A stretch of 50,000 nucleotides of DNA from Opitutales bacterium (GTDB taxonomy: Bacteria > Verrucomicrobiota > Verrucomicrobiia > Opitutales > Seribacteraceae): assembly GCA_028045305.1 (NCBI GenBank), contig JAOFTV010000012.1, positions 1 to 50,000 on the forward strand, given 5' to 3'. The notes under the pieces were generated by a model. It did no database searches. It saw only the letters and a list, made by a program, of their open reading frames with translations, and was not told where the DNA came from. Position 1 is the stretch's first letter; each line of letters starts with the position of its first letter. Below are positions 39,743 through 48,812 of the stretch, one piece after another. Made by a program: the position numbers and the translations under genes.

Positions 39743-42535
39743 TCAACCGAACTTGGCAAGCACTTCGGCACATCGAGGAGAGACTTCACCCCACGGTTCC
39801 ACATAAACCAACTCAGGAACCCAACGCCAACTACGCGGACATCGGGTACCTGGTGCGTGTTGTGCAGTGACATAATTAGTACCTTCAGAAGGAAGGTTTT
39901 TTACCACTACAGAGGAGACAATAAATAGCTCGGCCAATTCAACCAATGATCGCCGTTTCAAAATCTCCCCAAGTTTACTGTCTCCAAAAATATGCAATTC
40001 CACTTCTGCATCCAGGGACTGACCGATTTCTTTTTTTACCCGCAAGGATTCCAAAGCTTCGTTCACATGGGAATCCTTGAAATCCAATAAATTCTGTATG
40101 TCAGAAACAGCGATTTCGCCAGACCCGAGTACCTTTTCCTGTGGCCAATTTTGTAAACTTAAAGCATCTTCACAATACTCTCCGCCTGATTGACCAAAAG
40201 CCCATGCCTCATCAGCTATATAGGGGGTAAAAGGCCCGATTAACTTGATAAGGCATTCAAAAACCATCAAAAGTGCAGACTGGGTGGAACGACGCAAGGG
40301 GTCATTTACATCCAATGTATATAACCTGTCCTTGATAACATCGTGGTAGGTGGAAGATAGAATACCGGAACAAAATCGATTTATGGACTGAATGGCTCGA
40401 TGAAATTCATATTTCTCACAAGCATCTGTAACTTCACGAATCAATTCATTTGTTTTAGAAAGTGCCCAAAGATCGACTGGTGACATCTCCTCAACCTCTA
40501 CTCCATGCTCTTTTTGGGAAAAATCATGTATTGCTCCAAGTTGAAAGCGTAGGGTGTTGCGCAAAGTACGGTAGGCACGCACTGCTTGGTCTAAAATTTC
40601 ATCAGACAAAGGAATATCCCGTCGAAAATCTTCCGAGCATACCCAGAGGCGTAACACATCAGCCCCGTATTTGGTGACATATGAATCCGCGGTCTGTGGC
40701 TTTCCGTCGCTTTTCGAAATCTTCTTACCTTCCCCGTTTACTACAAATCCATGAGTTAGAATTCTTCGGTAAGGTGCGGCCTGTGAAGAGACTATACTCG
40801 TCCACAAAGAACTTTGGAACCAACCGCGGTGCTGATCACTACCTTCAAGATATAAATCGGCCGGCCATGAAGTTTCCTCATTTCTTCGAAGAACAGCCTT
40901 GTGGCTGCAACCGGAATCAATCCATACGTCCAATGTGTCTTGCCCTTTAATTAATTTTTTCCCTTTCCAAGCATCAGGCAATTCATAGCCATCAAGCAGT
41001 TCCTCAGGAGTTTGGGAAAACCATAGGTTGCAACCTTCAACCGATATCTTTTCAGAAAGAAATTTAATGAGCCCGAAATCAAGTAAGGCATTTCCATCCT
41101 CATCAAAAAATACCGGGATCGGAACTCCCCAAGATCGTTGCCTTGAAATGCACCAATCTGGTCGGGACTCTAGAAATCCATGAATGCGATTCCTTCCCCA
41201 CTCTGGAGTGAAGGATACATCTTTTAATCCATCCATGCAACGGGCTCGCAAATCTTCTTTGTCCAGAGAAACAAACCACTGATCCATCGCCCGAAAAATT
41301 ACTGGAGATTTACTCCTCCAGCAATGTGGATACTGGTGATGATATTCCTTTTGGGCGATCAAAGAACCCGTGGTGTTCAGGATTTCCAAAACTGCATGGT
41401 TTGCCTTTGACCCGTCGGCTTTTTCCAATACGGAAAGACCAACTAGTTCTTGAGGAATTTGTCCGTCATCCAAATATTTACCCCCGTCATCAAGCGGGCA
41501 ATAAATTTCTAAACCATGTTCCAGTCCAGTCAGGTAATCGTCCAAACCATGTCCCGGGGCAATGTGCACACAACCGGTACCTGTGTCCATCGTTACATAC
41601 TCAGCAGATACAACTGGACTGTCCCGGTCAATAAAAGGGTGGCGGGTCACTTTTCCGGCAAGATCTGAACCATTGCAGGTTTCTCCGATCGAATAGTCAG
41701 AAAACCCACACTCCTTGCAAAACTCATCCACCCTTGGCTGAGCTATCCAATAACTTACATCACCCGTCTTTACTTCGCAGTACGACTCACGTGGATGTAC
41801 CGCCACTGCAAGATTAGCCGGTAAAGTCCAGGGAGTGGTTGTCCAAATCACCAAGTAAGCATTACCTTCTTCTCCTTGTACTTTAAAGCGTACATAAATC
41901 GACGGACTTATATGATCATAGTATTCAATCTCTGCTTCTGCGAGTGCAGTTTGACAGGGAATTGACCAATACACCGGTTTTTTACTGCGGTAAACGAGTC
42001 CTTGCTCCACAAAATCGGCAAAAGTTCTAAGAATTTCAGCCTCGTAACCAGGATCCATCGTCCGGTATTCTTTTTCCCAGTCCGCCAAGACTCCCAACCG
42101 TTTGAACTGAGCCCTTTGAGTTTCGATATAAGATTTAGAGAACTCTTCACATTCTTGGCGCAATTGAACGGAATCAAACTCTTTCTTGGATGCCCTCAAC
42201 TTCTTGGTGACTTTGTGCTCGATGGGCAGACCATGACAATCCCATCCTGGTAGATAAGGGGTAAGAAAACCCCGGGCATTTTTGTAGCGCAAAATCGAAT
42301 CCTTGAGAATTTTGTTTAGTGCCGTGCCCACATGAACATCTCCATTCGTAAAGGGTGGGCCATCGTGCAGCACAAAGGAGGGACCATCTAAGTTCTTCTT
42401 TTGCATCTTTGCATAAATTCCGGATTCCTCCCAGTGCTTCATGCGTGCAGGTTCCCGGACCACCGCATTTGCCCTCATGGGGAAATCGGTCTTAGGCAGA
42501 TTTAAAGTATCCTTGAGTTTTTCAGGAGCGTTCAT
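39743..42535 (-). CDS. ileS: Isoleucyl-tRNA synthetase
   Basis: Class I aminoacyl-tRNA synthetase of 930 residues, starting at ATG 42535 (MNAPEKLKDTLNLPKTDFPM); the open frame further upstream lacks conserved sequence. The HIGH motif is in LHDGPPFTNGDVHVGTALNK as HVGT, and KMSKS appears as GKKISKSDGK. The editing domain has WTTTPWTLPANLAVAVHP and GTGCVHIAPGHG; the catalytic domain has YLPGWDCHGLPIEHKV and GSDQHRGWFQSSLW. The C-terminal zinc module is reduced: the usual Cys-x2-Cys pairs read CPRSW and SPRC, leaving two of four cysteines. First gene of the ileS - DksA-like - lspA operon, divergent from the antiporter gene across 133 bp. Confidence 0.96.
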   Translation of the reverse strand: MNAPEKLKDTLNLPKTDFPMRANAVVREPARMKHWEESGIYAKMQKKNLDGPSFVLHDGPPFTNGDVHVGTALNKILKDSILRYKNARGFLTPYLPGWDCHGLPIEHKVTKKLRASKKEFDSVQLRQECEEFSKSYIETQRAQFKRLGVLADWEKEYRTMDPGYEAEILRTFADFVEQGLVYRSKKPVYWSIPCQTALAEAEIEYYDHISPSIYVRFKVQGEEGNAYLVIWTTTPWTLPANLAVAVHPRESYCEVKTGDVSYWIAQPRVDEFCKECGFSDYSIGETCNGSDLAGKVTRHPFIDRDSPVVSAEYVTMDTGTGCVHIAPGHGLDDYLTGLEHGLEIYCPLDDGGKYLDDGQIPQELVGLSVLEKADGSKANHAVLEILNTTGSLIAQKEYHHQYPHCWRSKSPVIFRAMDQWFVSLDKEDLRARCMDGLKDVSFTPEWGRNRIHGFLESRPDWCISRQRSWGVPIPVFFDEDGNALLDFGLIKFLSEKISVEGCNLWFSQTPEELLDGYELPDAWKGKKLIKGQDTLDVWIDSGCSHKAVLRRNEETSWPADLYLEGSDQHRGWFQSSLWTSIVSSQAAPYRRILTHGFVVNGEGKKISKSDGKPQTADSYVTKYGADVLRLWVCSEDFRRDIPLSDEILDQAVRAYRTLRNTLRFQLGAIHDFSQKEHGVEVEEMSPVDLWALSKTNELIREVTDACEKYEFHRAIQSINRFCSGILSSTYHDVIKDRLYTLDVNDPLRRSTQSALLMVFECLIKLIGPFTPYIADEAWAFGQSGGEYCEDALSLQNWPQEKVLGSGEIAVSDIQNLLDFKDSHVNEALESLRVKKEIGQSLDAEVELHIFGDSKLGEILKRRSLVELAELFIVSSVVVKNLPSEGTNYVTAQHAPGTRCPRSWRWVPELVYVEPWGEVSPRCAEVLAKFG

Positions 42536-42668
42536 TTGAAGTGTATCTCGCGCAAAGGGTTGGAAAATGAAGCAATGAGCCATCAAGTCAAGGGTTGATG
42601 ATCGACGGGCCCTCGAATCTACTTGCCATTCGAATAACAGCAACCACCCTTAGCAAACTTTCTTATCA

Positions 42669-43694
42669 ATGTACGAACTCCTGGACAATTGGATAACACC
42701 ATGGGCGGAACAATCCTATGAAGGCTACCTGGTTTTTCTCGCCCTCTGCATAGTTGCGGGATTTTACCTCCTTACGAAGGGGGGAGATTGGCTGAGCGAT
42801 CATAGCTCAAACATTGCTTGCCAATTGGGTGTGCCCCCAGTTGTAGTTGGACTAACTATCGTTTCTATCGCCACCTCTACACCTGAACTATTTACTTCCC
42901 TATCCGCACTGCGCAGTGGTTCGCCCGGATTAGTCTTGGGAAATGTAATTGGTTCGAACATTGCAAATGTGGGACTGATCCTGGGGATTGCTTTGCTTCT
43001 GGGAAAAATTTCTACCCAAGGAGCGGTTTCTCTCGCCCAAAGGCATTGCCTTTTTTGGATAACTATTGGCTTTTGTTTAGCTCTTTTACTTTTGCCACGC
43101 GGAGAACTTGGATTAATTCCTGGCTCTCTGTTACTTGCATTTATCTGCTTTTACTTGGTTACGGTCACTAATCATGCTCTTAGAAATAAACAACGCATGA
43201 AAACTGCCGAAGAATTAAGTGCCTCAGAAAATACTCCAACCACCAGCCTCATTTTATCAGTGTGCGTTGTTGGAATTGCTACCCTTGCCCTTTGGATAGG
43301 CTCAGACTCCTTAGTTTACGGATCGAAGAGCCTTGCCATTATTGCTGGTGTGCCGGAAGAATTGATAGGCTTTACACTTCTGGCTATTGGTACGAGCCTA
43401 CCAGAATTAGCGGCTTCCATAAGTTTGGTTCGAAAAGCACAGACCTCAATGCTTTTAGGCAATATTGTAGGATCAAACTTGTTCAATATCTCCTTGATTG
43501 GTGGATTAGCCGGAATCATGGGACCAGTACGAAGTGGTGCCCCCCATCCATGGATCGATTACATTTCTCTGCTGGTAACCACCATGATTCTTATCCATTG
43601 GCTTGGAGGTAAAACCTTAACCCAAAGACATGGTTTATTTCTGTTACTTACTTACATAATTGCAAGCATAAGCACATGGATGCTGAATTCCTAG
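42669..43694 (+). CDS. Calcium/sodium antiporter (CaCA family)
   Basis: Inner-membrane cation antiporter of 341 residues with about ten helices arranged as two inverted halves. The alpha-1 repeat reads VVVGLTIVSIATSTPELFTS then LGNVIGSNIANVGLILG. The alpha-2 repeat reads LIGFTLLAIGTSLPELAAS then LLGNIVGSNLFNISLIGG. The paired 'TStPEl' and 'GSN..N' motifs with their Glu residues are the Ca2+/Na+ sites of YrbG/CaxA-type exchangers. Actual ions (Na+/Ca2+, K+ or H+) cannot be separated by eye. Monocistronic between ileS (divergent) and tsf (convergent), followed by a hairpin at 43707-43730. Confidence 0.92.
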   Translation: MYELLDNWITPWAEQSYEGYLVFLALCIVAGFYLLTKGGDWLSDHSSNIACQLGVPPVVVGLTIVSIATSTPELFTSLSALRSGSPGLVLGNVIGSNIANVGLILGIALLLGKISTQGAVSLAQRHCLFWITIGFCLALLLLPRGELGLIPGSLLLAFICFYLVTVTNHALRNKQRMKTAEELSASENTPTTSLILSVCVVGIATLALWIGSDSLVYGSKSLAIIAGVPEELIGFTLLAIGTSLPELAASISLVRKAQTSMLLGNIVGSNLFNISLIGGLAGIMGPVRSGAPHPWIDYISLLVTTMILIHWLGGKTLTQRHGLFLLLTYIIASISTWMLNS

Positions 43695-43706
43695 ATAAAC
43701 AAACCT

Positions 43707-43730
43707 GATTGACCCCGTACCGGGTCAATC
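43707..43730. terminator. Convergent terminator hairpin between the antiporter gene and tsf
   Basis: GATTGACCC and GGGTCAATC form a perfect 9-bp stem with a 6-nt loop (CGTACC), placed in the 52-bp gap between convergent genes. On the minus strand the stem is followed by AGGTTTGTTT, a partial T tract, so it should serve tsf best; on the plus strand no T tract follows. Confidence 0.6.
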
Positions 43731-43746
43731 CAATTAGATCTACAAC

Positions 43747-44577
43747 TTAGGCGTTTTCTCCAACTTGAAAGCGCAGGAATTTCTCAACTCTCAAAGTAGT
43801 GCCAACTTCCTTACCAACCGAATCTACAAGTTGTTGGATGGATTGATCAGGATTCTTGACAAATGGTTGCTCTAGTAAACAGGAACCGGAATAGTATTTA
43901 TCCAATTTACCGCTAACAATCTTTTCGACAGCTTGCGGAGGCTTGCCTTCTGCTTGTGCCTGAGCGATTTCCATTTCCTTTTGCACAAGTTCTGCAGGAA
44001 CATCCTCTCGAGATACACAAACGGGAGAAGTAGCAGCCACATGCATACACAAATCCTTGGCCATGCTAATAACTTGGTCATTGGAAGATACTTCTGGAGA
44101 ATCAGACCCGATAGAAATAAGAACAGCAACTTTGGCACCCGTATGCACATAGGATTCAACAATACCGTTATTATCTGGTGAGAGGGATTGGGATCGAGAG
44201 ATTTGAATGTTTTCCCCAATCTTGGCAACCTGTTCAGTTCTTTTTTCCTCCAAATCCGCATCTGGATTATCGAGTAAATCATCTGCAACCGAGCTAGCAA
44301 AAATGACAAAATCTTCATTTTTGGCGACAAAATCAGTTTCACAGTTTACTTCAACCAATAATCCTTTCGATCGATCAGCAGAAATCGCCTGAGAAATAAT
44401 TCCCTCACTAGCACTCCTGCCTGACTTTTTAGCTGCAGTAGCTATGCCCTTCTTGCGAAGAATCGAAACGGCTTCTTCCATATTGCTATTACTCTCGGTA
44501 AGAGCACGTTTACAGTCTATCAGTCCGGCGCCAGTTTTATCACGCAAGGACATTACATCATCTTTGGAAACGGTCAT
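43747..44577 (-). CDS. tsf: Elongation factor Ts
   Basis: Guanine-nucleotide exchange factor for EF-Tu; 276 residues, typical. The UBA-like N-terminus reads VMSLRDKTGAGLIDCKRAL, followed by AVSILRKKGIATAAKK and the signature VNCETDFVAKNEDF (77-90). The core contains LCMHVAATSPVCVSREDVP (the Phe/His EF-Tu contact region has drifted) and SCLLEQPFVKNPDQSIQQLV near the C-terminus. ATG 44577. It follows rpsB by 39 bp on the same strand, the near-universal rpsB-tsf operon. Confidence 0.97.
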   Translation of the reverse strand: MTVSKDDVMSLRDKTGAGLIDCKRALTESNSNMEEAVSILRKKGIATAAKKSGRSASEGIISQAISADRSKGLLVEVNCETDFVAKNEDFVIFASSVADDLLDNPDADLEEKRTEQVAKIGENIQISRSQSLSPDNNGIVESYVHTGAKVAVLISIGSDSPEVSSNDQVISMAKDLCMHVAATSPVCVSREDVPAELVQKEMEIAQAQAEGKPPQAVEKIVSGKLDKYYSGSCLLEQPFVKNPDQSIQQLVDSVGKEVGTTLRVEKFLRFQVGENA

Positions 44578-44616
44578 TTTAATTTTGAATTCGAAAAATT
44601 TTCTAGGATTTTAAAT

Positions 44617-45606
44617 TTACTTATCTTCCGATTTAGGCTCGGCTTTCTTTGTATCTGCATCAGTTACTAGAACTTGTTCTTCAACTGCTACCTTAACATC
44701 AGGTGCATCTTCGGTTGTTTGTTCCTCTGAAGGGGAATCCTGTAATTCATCTGCAACTGGCTCGATATCGCTCGATTCCTCAGACATTTCAGATTTTCTT
44801 TTCTCATCAAAATCCATTTCGTCGTAGCCCTCAGGCAGGGTCACTTCAGGTTCGTCACCGTTATCAAGAAAATCAGGTTCCTGAGAAACTGGAGTGATGT
44901 CTTTTCTCTTAGTCGGGGCTTGCGAACGCTTGGATGTGCCCGCCTGAATTGCATCGAGTACTACATCAACAATGATTCGAATAGATTTTGTAGAATCATC
45001 ATTACCGGGAATGGGATGGGAAAGGACGGAAGGATCCGAATTACTATCCACCAAGGCGATTACAGGAATTTTTAAACGATTGGCTTCCGCCACGGCAATG
45101 GACTCGTTAAATGAATCAATTACAAAGAGTGCTCCAGGTAAACCTTGTAAGTTGAGCAATCCTTCAAAATCTCGGTTCATTCGAGTCATTTGGCGCTTGA
45201 TAGATGCACTTTCTTTTCCGTGCATTTTATCTAGGCTACCGTCTTCTTCCATCCGTAAAAACTTCTTGTACTTAGCAATACTTGAAGAAACCGTTTCGTA
45301 ATTAGTAAGAGCTCCTCCCATCCAACGATTCACACAAAAAGGCATATTGGTGGCAGCTGCAAGTTCACGAATAGGCTCAATAGCCTGTCTCTTAGTTCCA
45401 ATCAGTAGAACCTGTTTTCCAGAAGCAACGATTTCTTCAATTGCTTGGGCTGCTTTTTCCAACAAATCATAAGTCTTTTCGAGATTGATAATGGAAATAC
45501 CATGTCTGTTATCGTAGACAAAAGGTTTAGATTTTGGATTCCAACGGCGTACTTGATGGCCAAAATGGACTCCGGCATCGAGGAGATCTTTAACGGAAAC
45601 GTTCAT
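44617..45606 (-). CDS. rpsB: 30S ribosomal protein S2 with long acidic C-terminal tail
   Basis: Small-subunit protein bridging head and body of the 30S particle. Residues 1-~225 are the conserved core: VKDLLDAGVHFGHQVRRWNP, NGRHGI replaced by DNRHGISIINLEKT, VLLIGTKRQAIEPI, NRWMGGALTNYETV, LPGALFVIDSFNESIAVAEA, and IPGNDDSTKSIRIIVDVV. After that comes an unusual ~100-residue tail rich in Glu/Asp/Ser/Pro (SEESSDIEPVADELQDSPSE), about 85 residues longer than typical S2 proteins. The tail is probably disordered. The gene lies 83 bp after the initiator tRNA and before tsf. Confidence 0.96.
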   Translation of the reverse strand: MNVSVKDLLDAGVHFGHQVRRWNPKSKPFVYDNRHGISIINLEKTYDLLEKAAQAIEEIVASGKQVLLIGTKRQAIEPIRELAAATNMPFCVNRWMGGALTNYETVSSSIAKYKKFLRMEEDGSLDKMHGKESASIKRQMTRMNRDFEGLLNLQGLPGALFVIDSFNESIAVAEANRLKIPVIALVDSNSDPSVLSHPIPGNDDSTKSIRIIVDVVLDAIQAGTSKRSQAPTKRKDITPVSQEPDFLDNGDEPEVTLPEGYDEMDFDEKRKSEMSEESSDIEPVADELQDSPSEEQTTEDAPDVKVAVEEQVLVTDADTKKAEPKSEDK

Positions 45607-45624
45607 AATACTGTAGGTTCAAAG

Positions 45625-45647
45625 CCCGCCACGAACGTGTCGACGGG
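45625..45647 (-). promoter_or_regulatory. Stem-loop in the rpsB leader
   Basis: Between tRNA-fMet and rpsB the minus strand folds as CCCG, then CACG-TT-CGTG, then CGGG with small internal bulges, 19 nt before the rpsB ATG. Candidates are a processing/termination hairpin after the tRNA or an S2 autoregulatory leader. Position supports either; sequence does not decide. Confidence 0.4.
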
Positions 45648-45689
45648 AGAAATAATTTTCTTTTGGATAATGTTGAGGGTTATAAATTT

Positions 45690-45766
<77 letters not shown>

Positions 45767-45857
45767 GCAAAGGGTCCTAAAGTATATAAATTTTAACTCA
45801 ACGCAATGAAAAACTTTTTTCTCGCCCACCCAATTTCACAGTTTAGGCTAATAAAAT

Positions 45858-46613
45858 ATGCTCGAATTAAACGAAGTAAGGAACTTTTGCGACCAACGGT
45901 TGCAACTCTCGAAAATTCCTGATTATCCAAGTGCATGGAACGGATTACAGTTAGAAAACAACGGAGAAGTAACTAAAATTGGCGCTAGTGTGGATGCCGG
46001 ACTGGTTCCTTTTCGATTAGCCATTGAAAAGAGAATCGACCTACTTATTTGCCACCATGGAATGTTTTGGACTCCCCCCACCCCGTTGACGGGTTCGCAC
46101 TTTGAAAAGGTCAAACTTTGCATGGATTCAAACCTCTCGATTTACGGTGCCCATCTGCCTCTCGACTGCCATCCAGAAATTGGAAATAATGTAATCTTGG
46201 CAAACAAACTTGGACTAGAACCCTGTGGAAGTTTTCTGCCTTTCGAAGGAATTGATGTGGGGTTGCTCACCACCAGTTCATATGATCGAGAAGAATTAAA
46301 TGAGCGCTTGAACGATTTATTTCCTCTTGGATTCCATGCAATGGAGTTTGGGATGGGAAAGCCAGAAAAGATTGCGATTCTTACTGGATCTGGTCAAAGT
46401 GCAGTTGACAAGATTCTAAATTCAGGGGCAGACACATTGATTACCGGAGAACTCAAACAACACCACTTTAATGTCGCACAAGAGCTTGAACTTAATCTTT
46501 ACGCCTGCGGGCATTATGCTACTGAAAAATTTGGGGTGGATGCATTAGCCCGTGAAACCTCACTGAAATTCGACCTACCGTACGAATTTGTTGAAACCGA
46601 CTGTCCGCTATGA
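45858..46613 (+). CDS. NIF3-like metal-binding protein (GTP cyclohydrolase I type 2 homologue)
   Basis: Cytosolic dinuclear-metal protein of the NIF3/YbgI/DUF34 family, 251 residues. Metal ligands are visible in LLICHHGMFW, then YGAHLPLDCHPEIGNNV, and the C-terminal YACGHYATEKFGVDAL. GLQLENNGEVTKIGASVDAG near the N-terminus is the family opening, and GADTLITGELKQHHFNVA precedes the last ligands. The family is ubiquitous but its reaction is unsettled. It begins 91 bp from tRNA-fMet, divergently, and aroQ follows after 52 bp on the same strand. Confidence 0.93.
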   Translation: MLELNEVRNFCDQRLQLSKIPDYPSAWNGLQLENNGEVTKIGASVDAGLVPFRLAIEKRIDLLICHHGMFWTPPTPLTGSHFEKVKLCMDSNLSIYGAHLPLDCHPEIGNNVILANKLGLEPCGSFLPFEGIDVGLLTTSSYDREELNERLNDLFPLGFHAMEFGMGKPEKIAILTGSGQSAVDKILNSGADTLITGELKQHHFNVAQELELNLYACGHYATEKFGVDALARETSLKFDLPYEFVETDCPL

Positions 46614-46665
46614 ACTTGCATACAACATTGCGATTTCTTTCTTTTTCAGATTAAATCTTTTAGAA

Positions 46666-47100
46666 ATGAAAAAGATCGGCCTGCTTAACGGACCAAATCT
46701 CGACCGTCTAGGTAAAAGGGAGCCAGATATTTATGGTTCCCAAACCCTAGACGAAATCGTTAAACATATCATTTCTAATGGTGTGAAATTTGAATGCGAA
46801 GTGGATGCCTTTCAGTCCAACCACGAAGGTTCACTCATTGATAAAATTCATGCATGGGCAGACGCTGGATTTGATGGATTAATCATCAACCCAGGTGGCT
46901 TTACTCATACAAGTGTCGCTCTGCGTGATGCGGTTGTAGCATCGGGATTAAACACCATTGAAGTACACTTATCTAACATCCACGCGAGGGAAGATTTTAG
47001 GCACAAATCCCTTATTTCTGGAGTCGCTCAGGGAGTCATCGCAGGTATGGGCTCTGCTGGATATTCTTTTGCACTTAGGAATTTGTTGGGAAAAGACTAG
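46666..47100 (+). CDS. aroQ: 3-dehydroquinate dehydratase type II
   Basis: Shikimate-pathway enzyme (144 residues from ATG 46666) converting 3-dehydroquinate to 3-dehydroshikimate as a dodecamer. Motifs: [21 protein letters not shown] with the catalytic Tyr, [33 protein letters not shown], and [20 protein letters not shown] with the catalytic His and Arg. The ORF is open further upstream into NIF3 but only this ATG gives the family N-terminus. Its TAG stop is embedded in a CTAG that also supplies the stop of the convergent fumarase gene. Confidence 0.96.
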   Translation: MKKIGLLNGPNLDRLGKREPDIYGSQTLDEIVKHIISNGVKFECEVDAFQSNHEGSLIDKIHAWADAGFDGLIINPGGFTHTSVALRDAVVASGLNTIEVHLSNIHAREDFRHKSLISGVAQGVIAGMGSAGYSFALRNLLGKD

Positions 47101-48728
47101 ACGGTATCCTCTCCAAGAAAAAAATCGTTTCCCTTGTCGTCGGTAATGATGAAAGCGGGAAAATTTTCCACTTCGATCTTACGGATTGCTTCCATGCCTA
47201 GGTCTTCGTATTCTAGCAACTCTACCTTTTTTATGCACTTTTGAGCAAGTCTGGCAGCTGAACCTCCAATGCTCCCAAGATAAAAACCTCCATGCTTCTT
47301 GCACGCCTGAACTACCATCTTCGAACGGTTTCCCTTTGCAAGCATCACCATTGATCCACCTGCTTCCTGAAATTTATTTACAAATGCATCCATTCTTCCT
47401 GCGGTAGTTGGTCCAAATGAACCCGAAGCATAACCCTCTGGAGTCTTCGCCGGGCCTGCATAGTAAATAGGGAATTGTTTAAAGTAGTCTGGCAATCCAT
47501 CCCCCGCATTTAACCTATCGCGCAATCGACTGTGTGCTAAGTCACGAGCAACAATCAAAGGACCATTTAAGGATAAACGGGTACGTACCGGGTGTTTGGA
47601 TAATTCTTTGAGGACTTCCTCCATTCCAAGGTTTAAATCAATCTCGACAGCCTCGTCATCTGAGCCACTTTCCTCTTCGTAAGCAGGAAGAAAACGGCTT
47701 GGATTGGTCTCGAGTTGTTCAAGAAATACACCATCTGCAGTGATTTTGCCCAAGGCTTGTCGGTCAGCGGAACAACTCACTCCGATTCCTATAGGCAGGC
47801 TCGCTCCGTGCCTAGGCAAACGAATAACACGAACATCTAGACAAAAATACTTTCCACCAAATTGAGCACCAATTCCGCGCTCTTGAGTCATTTTCAAAAT
47901 TTTGCTTTCCATTTCTGGACATCTTATAGCATGACCACGAGGTTCTCCGGTGACCGGTAAATTGTCGAGGTAGCGGGCACTTGCAAGTTTGACGGTTTTT
48001 AAATTGGCTTCAGCTGAAGTTCCACCAATGACCACCGCTAAGTGGTATGGAGGGCAAGCAGCCGTCCCTAGGGCTGCAATGTGCTCGTCCAAATATTCGA
48101 GCAATAATTCCTCCTTAAGTAAAGATGGGGTGCCTTGATGTAAAAAGGTTTTGTTAGCCGAACCGCCCCCCTTGGCCATGAATAAGAATTGATATTCACT
48201 TCCCTCCGTATGCATAATGTCGACTTGTGCAGGCAGGTTTGAACGGGTATTTTTTTCCTCAAACATACCGAGTGGAGCAAGTTGGGAAAATCGTAGATTA
48301 TCTGTAGCATAGGTCTGCTCAATTCCTTTAGAAAGAGCAGCTTCGTCGCCCCCTTTTGTCCATAACCCTCTGCCTTTTTTGGCTAGTATAATTGCAGTTC
48401 CCGTATCTTGGCACATTGGTAGGATGCCCTCAGCTGCAATTTGCGAATTTCTCAACAGGTCAAGTGCAACAAATCGATCGTTTGCGGATGCATCAGGATC
48501 TTCTAATATTTTGCACAATTGTTCAAGATGGCCAGGTCTTAAATAGTGCGAAATATCATGAAACGCTTCTTGAGCTAAGCGCTCAAGTGCCTCGGGTTTT
48601 ACTTTTAAGACAGGTTCATCACAAAAGGTTCCTTTGGCTAAGCAATCCTCCAAGCCATCAATTTTGCGCCATTTTACATTTTCATAAGGATTGCACGGGA
48701 ACATAGGATTTTTTTCGAAAGCAGCCAT
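47097..48728 (-). CDS. Class I fumarate hydratase (4Fe-4S)
   Basis: Oxygen-sensitive Fe-S fumarase (FumA/FumB type) of the TCA cycle, 543 residues with both alpha and beta domains in one chain. Cluster cysteines lie near residue 105 ([11 protein letters not shown]), 224 ([18 protein letters not shown]) and 317 ([14 protein letters not shown]). The beta domain has [16 protein letters not shown], then [20 protein letters not shown], then GPTTAGRMD and [13 protein letters not shown] 48728. Class I enzymes fit micro-oxic or facultative growth. The upstream gene on the same strand is the HtrA-like protein (84 bp away). Confidence 0.96.
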   Translation of the reverse strand: MAAFEKNPMFPCNPYENVKWRKIDGLEDCLAKGTFCDEPVLKVKPEALERLAQEAFHDISHYLRPGHLEQLCKILEDPDASANDRFVALDLLRNSQIAAEGILPMCQDTGTAIILAKKGRGLWTKGGDEAALSKGIEQTYATDNLRFSQLAPLGMFEEKNTRSNLPAQVDIMHTEGSEYQFLFMAKGGGSANKTFLHQGTPSLLKEELLLEYLDEHIAALGTAACPPYHLAVVIGGTSAEANLKTVKLASARYLDNLPVTGEPRGHAIRCPEMESKILKMTQERGIGAQFGGKYFCLDVRVIRLPRHGASLPIGIGVSCSADRQALGKITADGVFLEQLETNPSRFLPAYEEESGSDDEAVEIDLNLGMEEVLKELSKHPVRTRLSLNGPLIVARDLAHSRLRDRLNAGDGLPDYFKQFPIYYAGPAKTPEGYASGSFGPTTAGRMDAFVNKFQEAGGSMVMLAKGNRSKMVVQACKKHGGFYLGSIGGSAARLAQKCIKKVELLEYEDLGMEAIRKIEVENFPAFIITDDKGNDFFLGEDTV

Positions 48729-48812
48729 GGTTTAAAAATTTGAATGATCAAGTTGGAGAAGTTGAAAAAACCTCATCGCTTAATTCGTCAGCGGAAATGA
48801 GAGCAGAGAATA

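Noticed and set aside
39715..39873. 53-codon N-terminal extension of the DksA-like gene
   Set aside because: Lies entirely over the 3' end of ileS, lacks the Lys/Ala composition, and the ATG at 39714 fits the 28-bp gene spacing.
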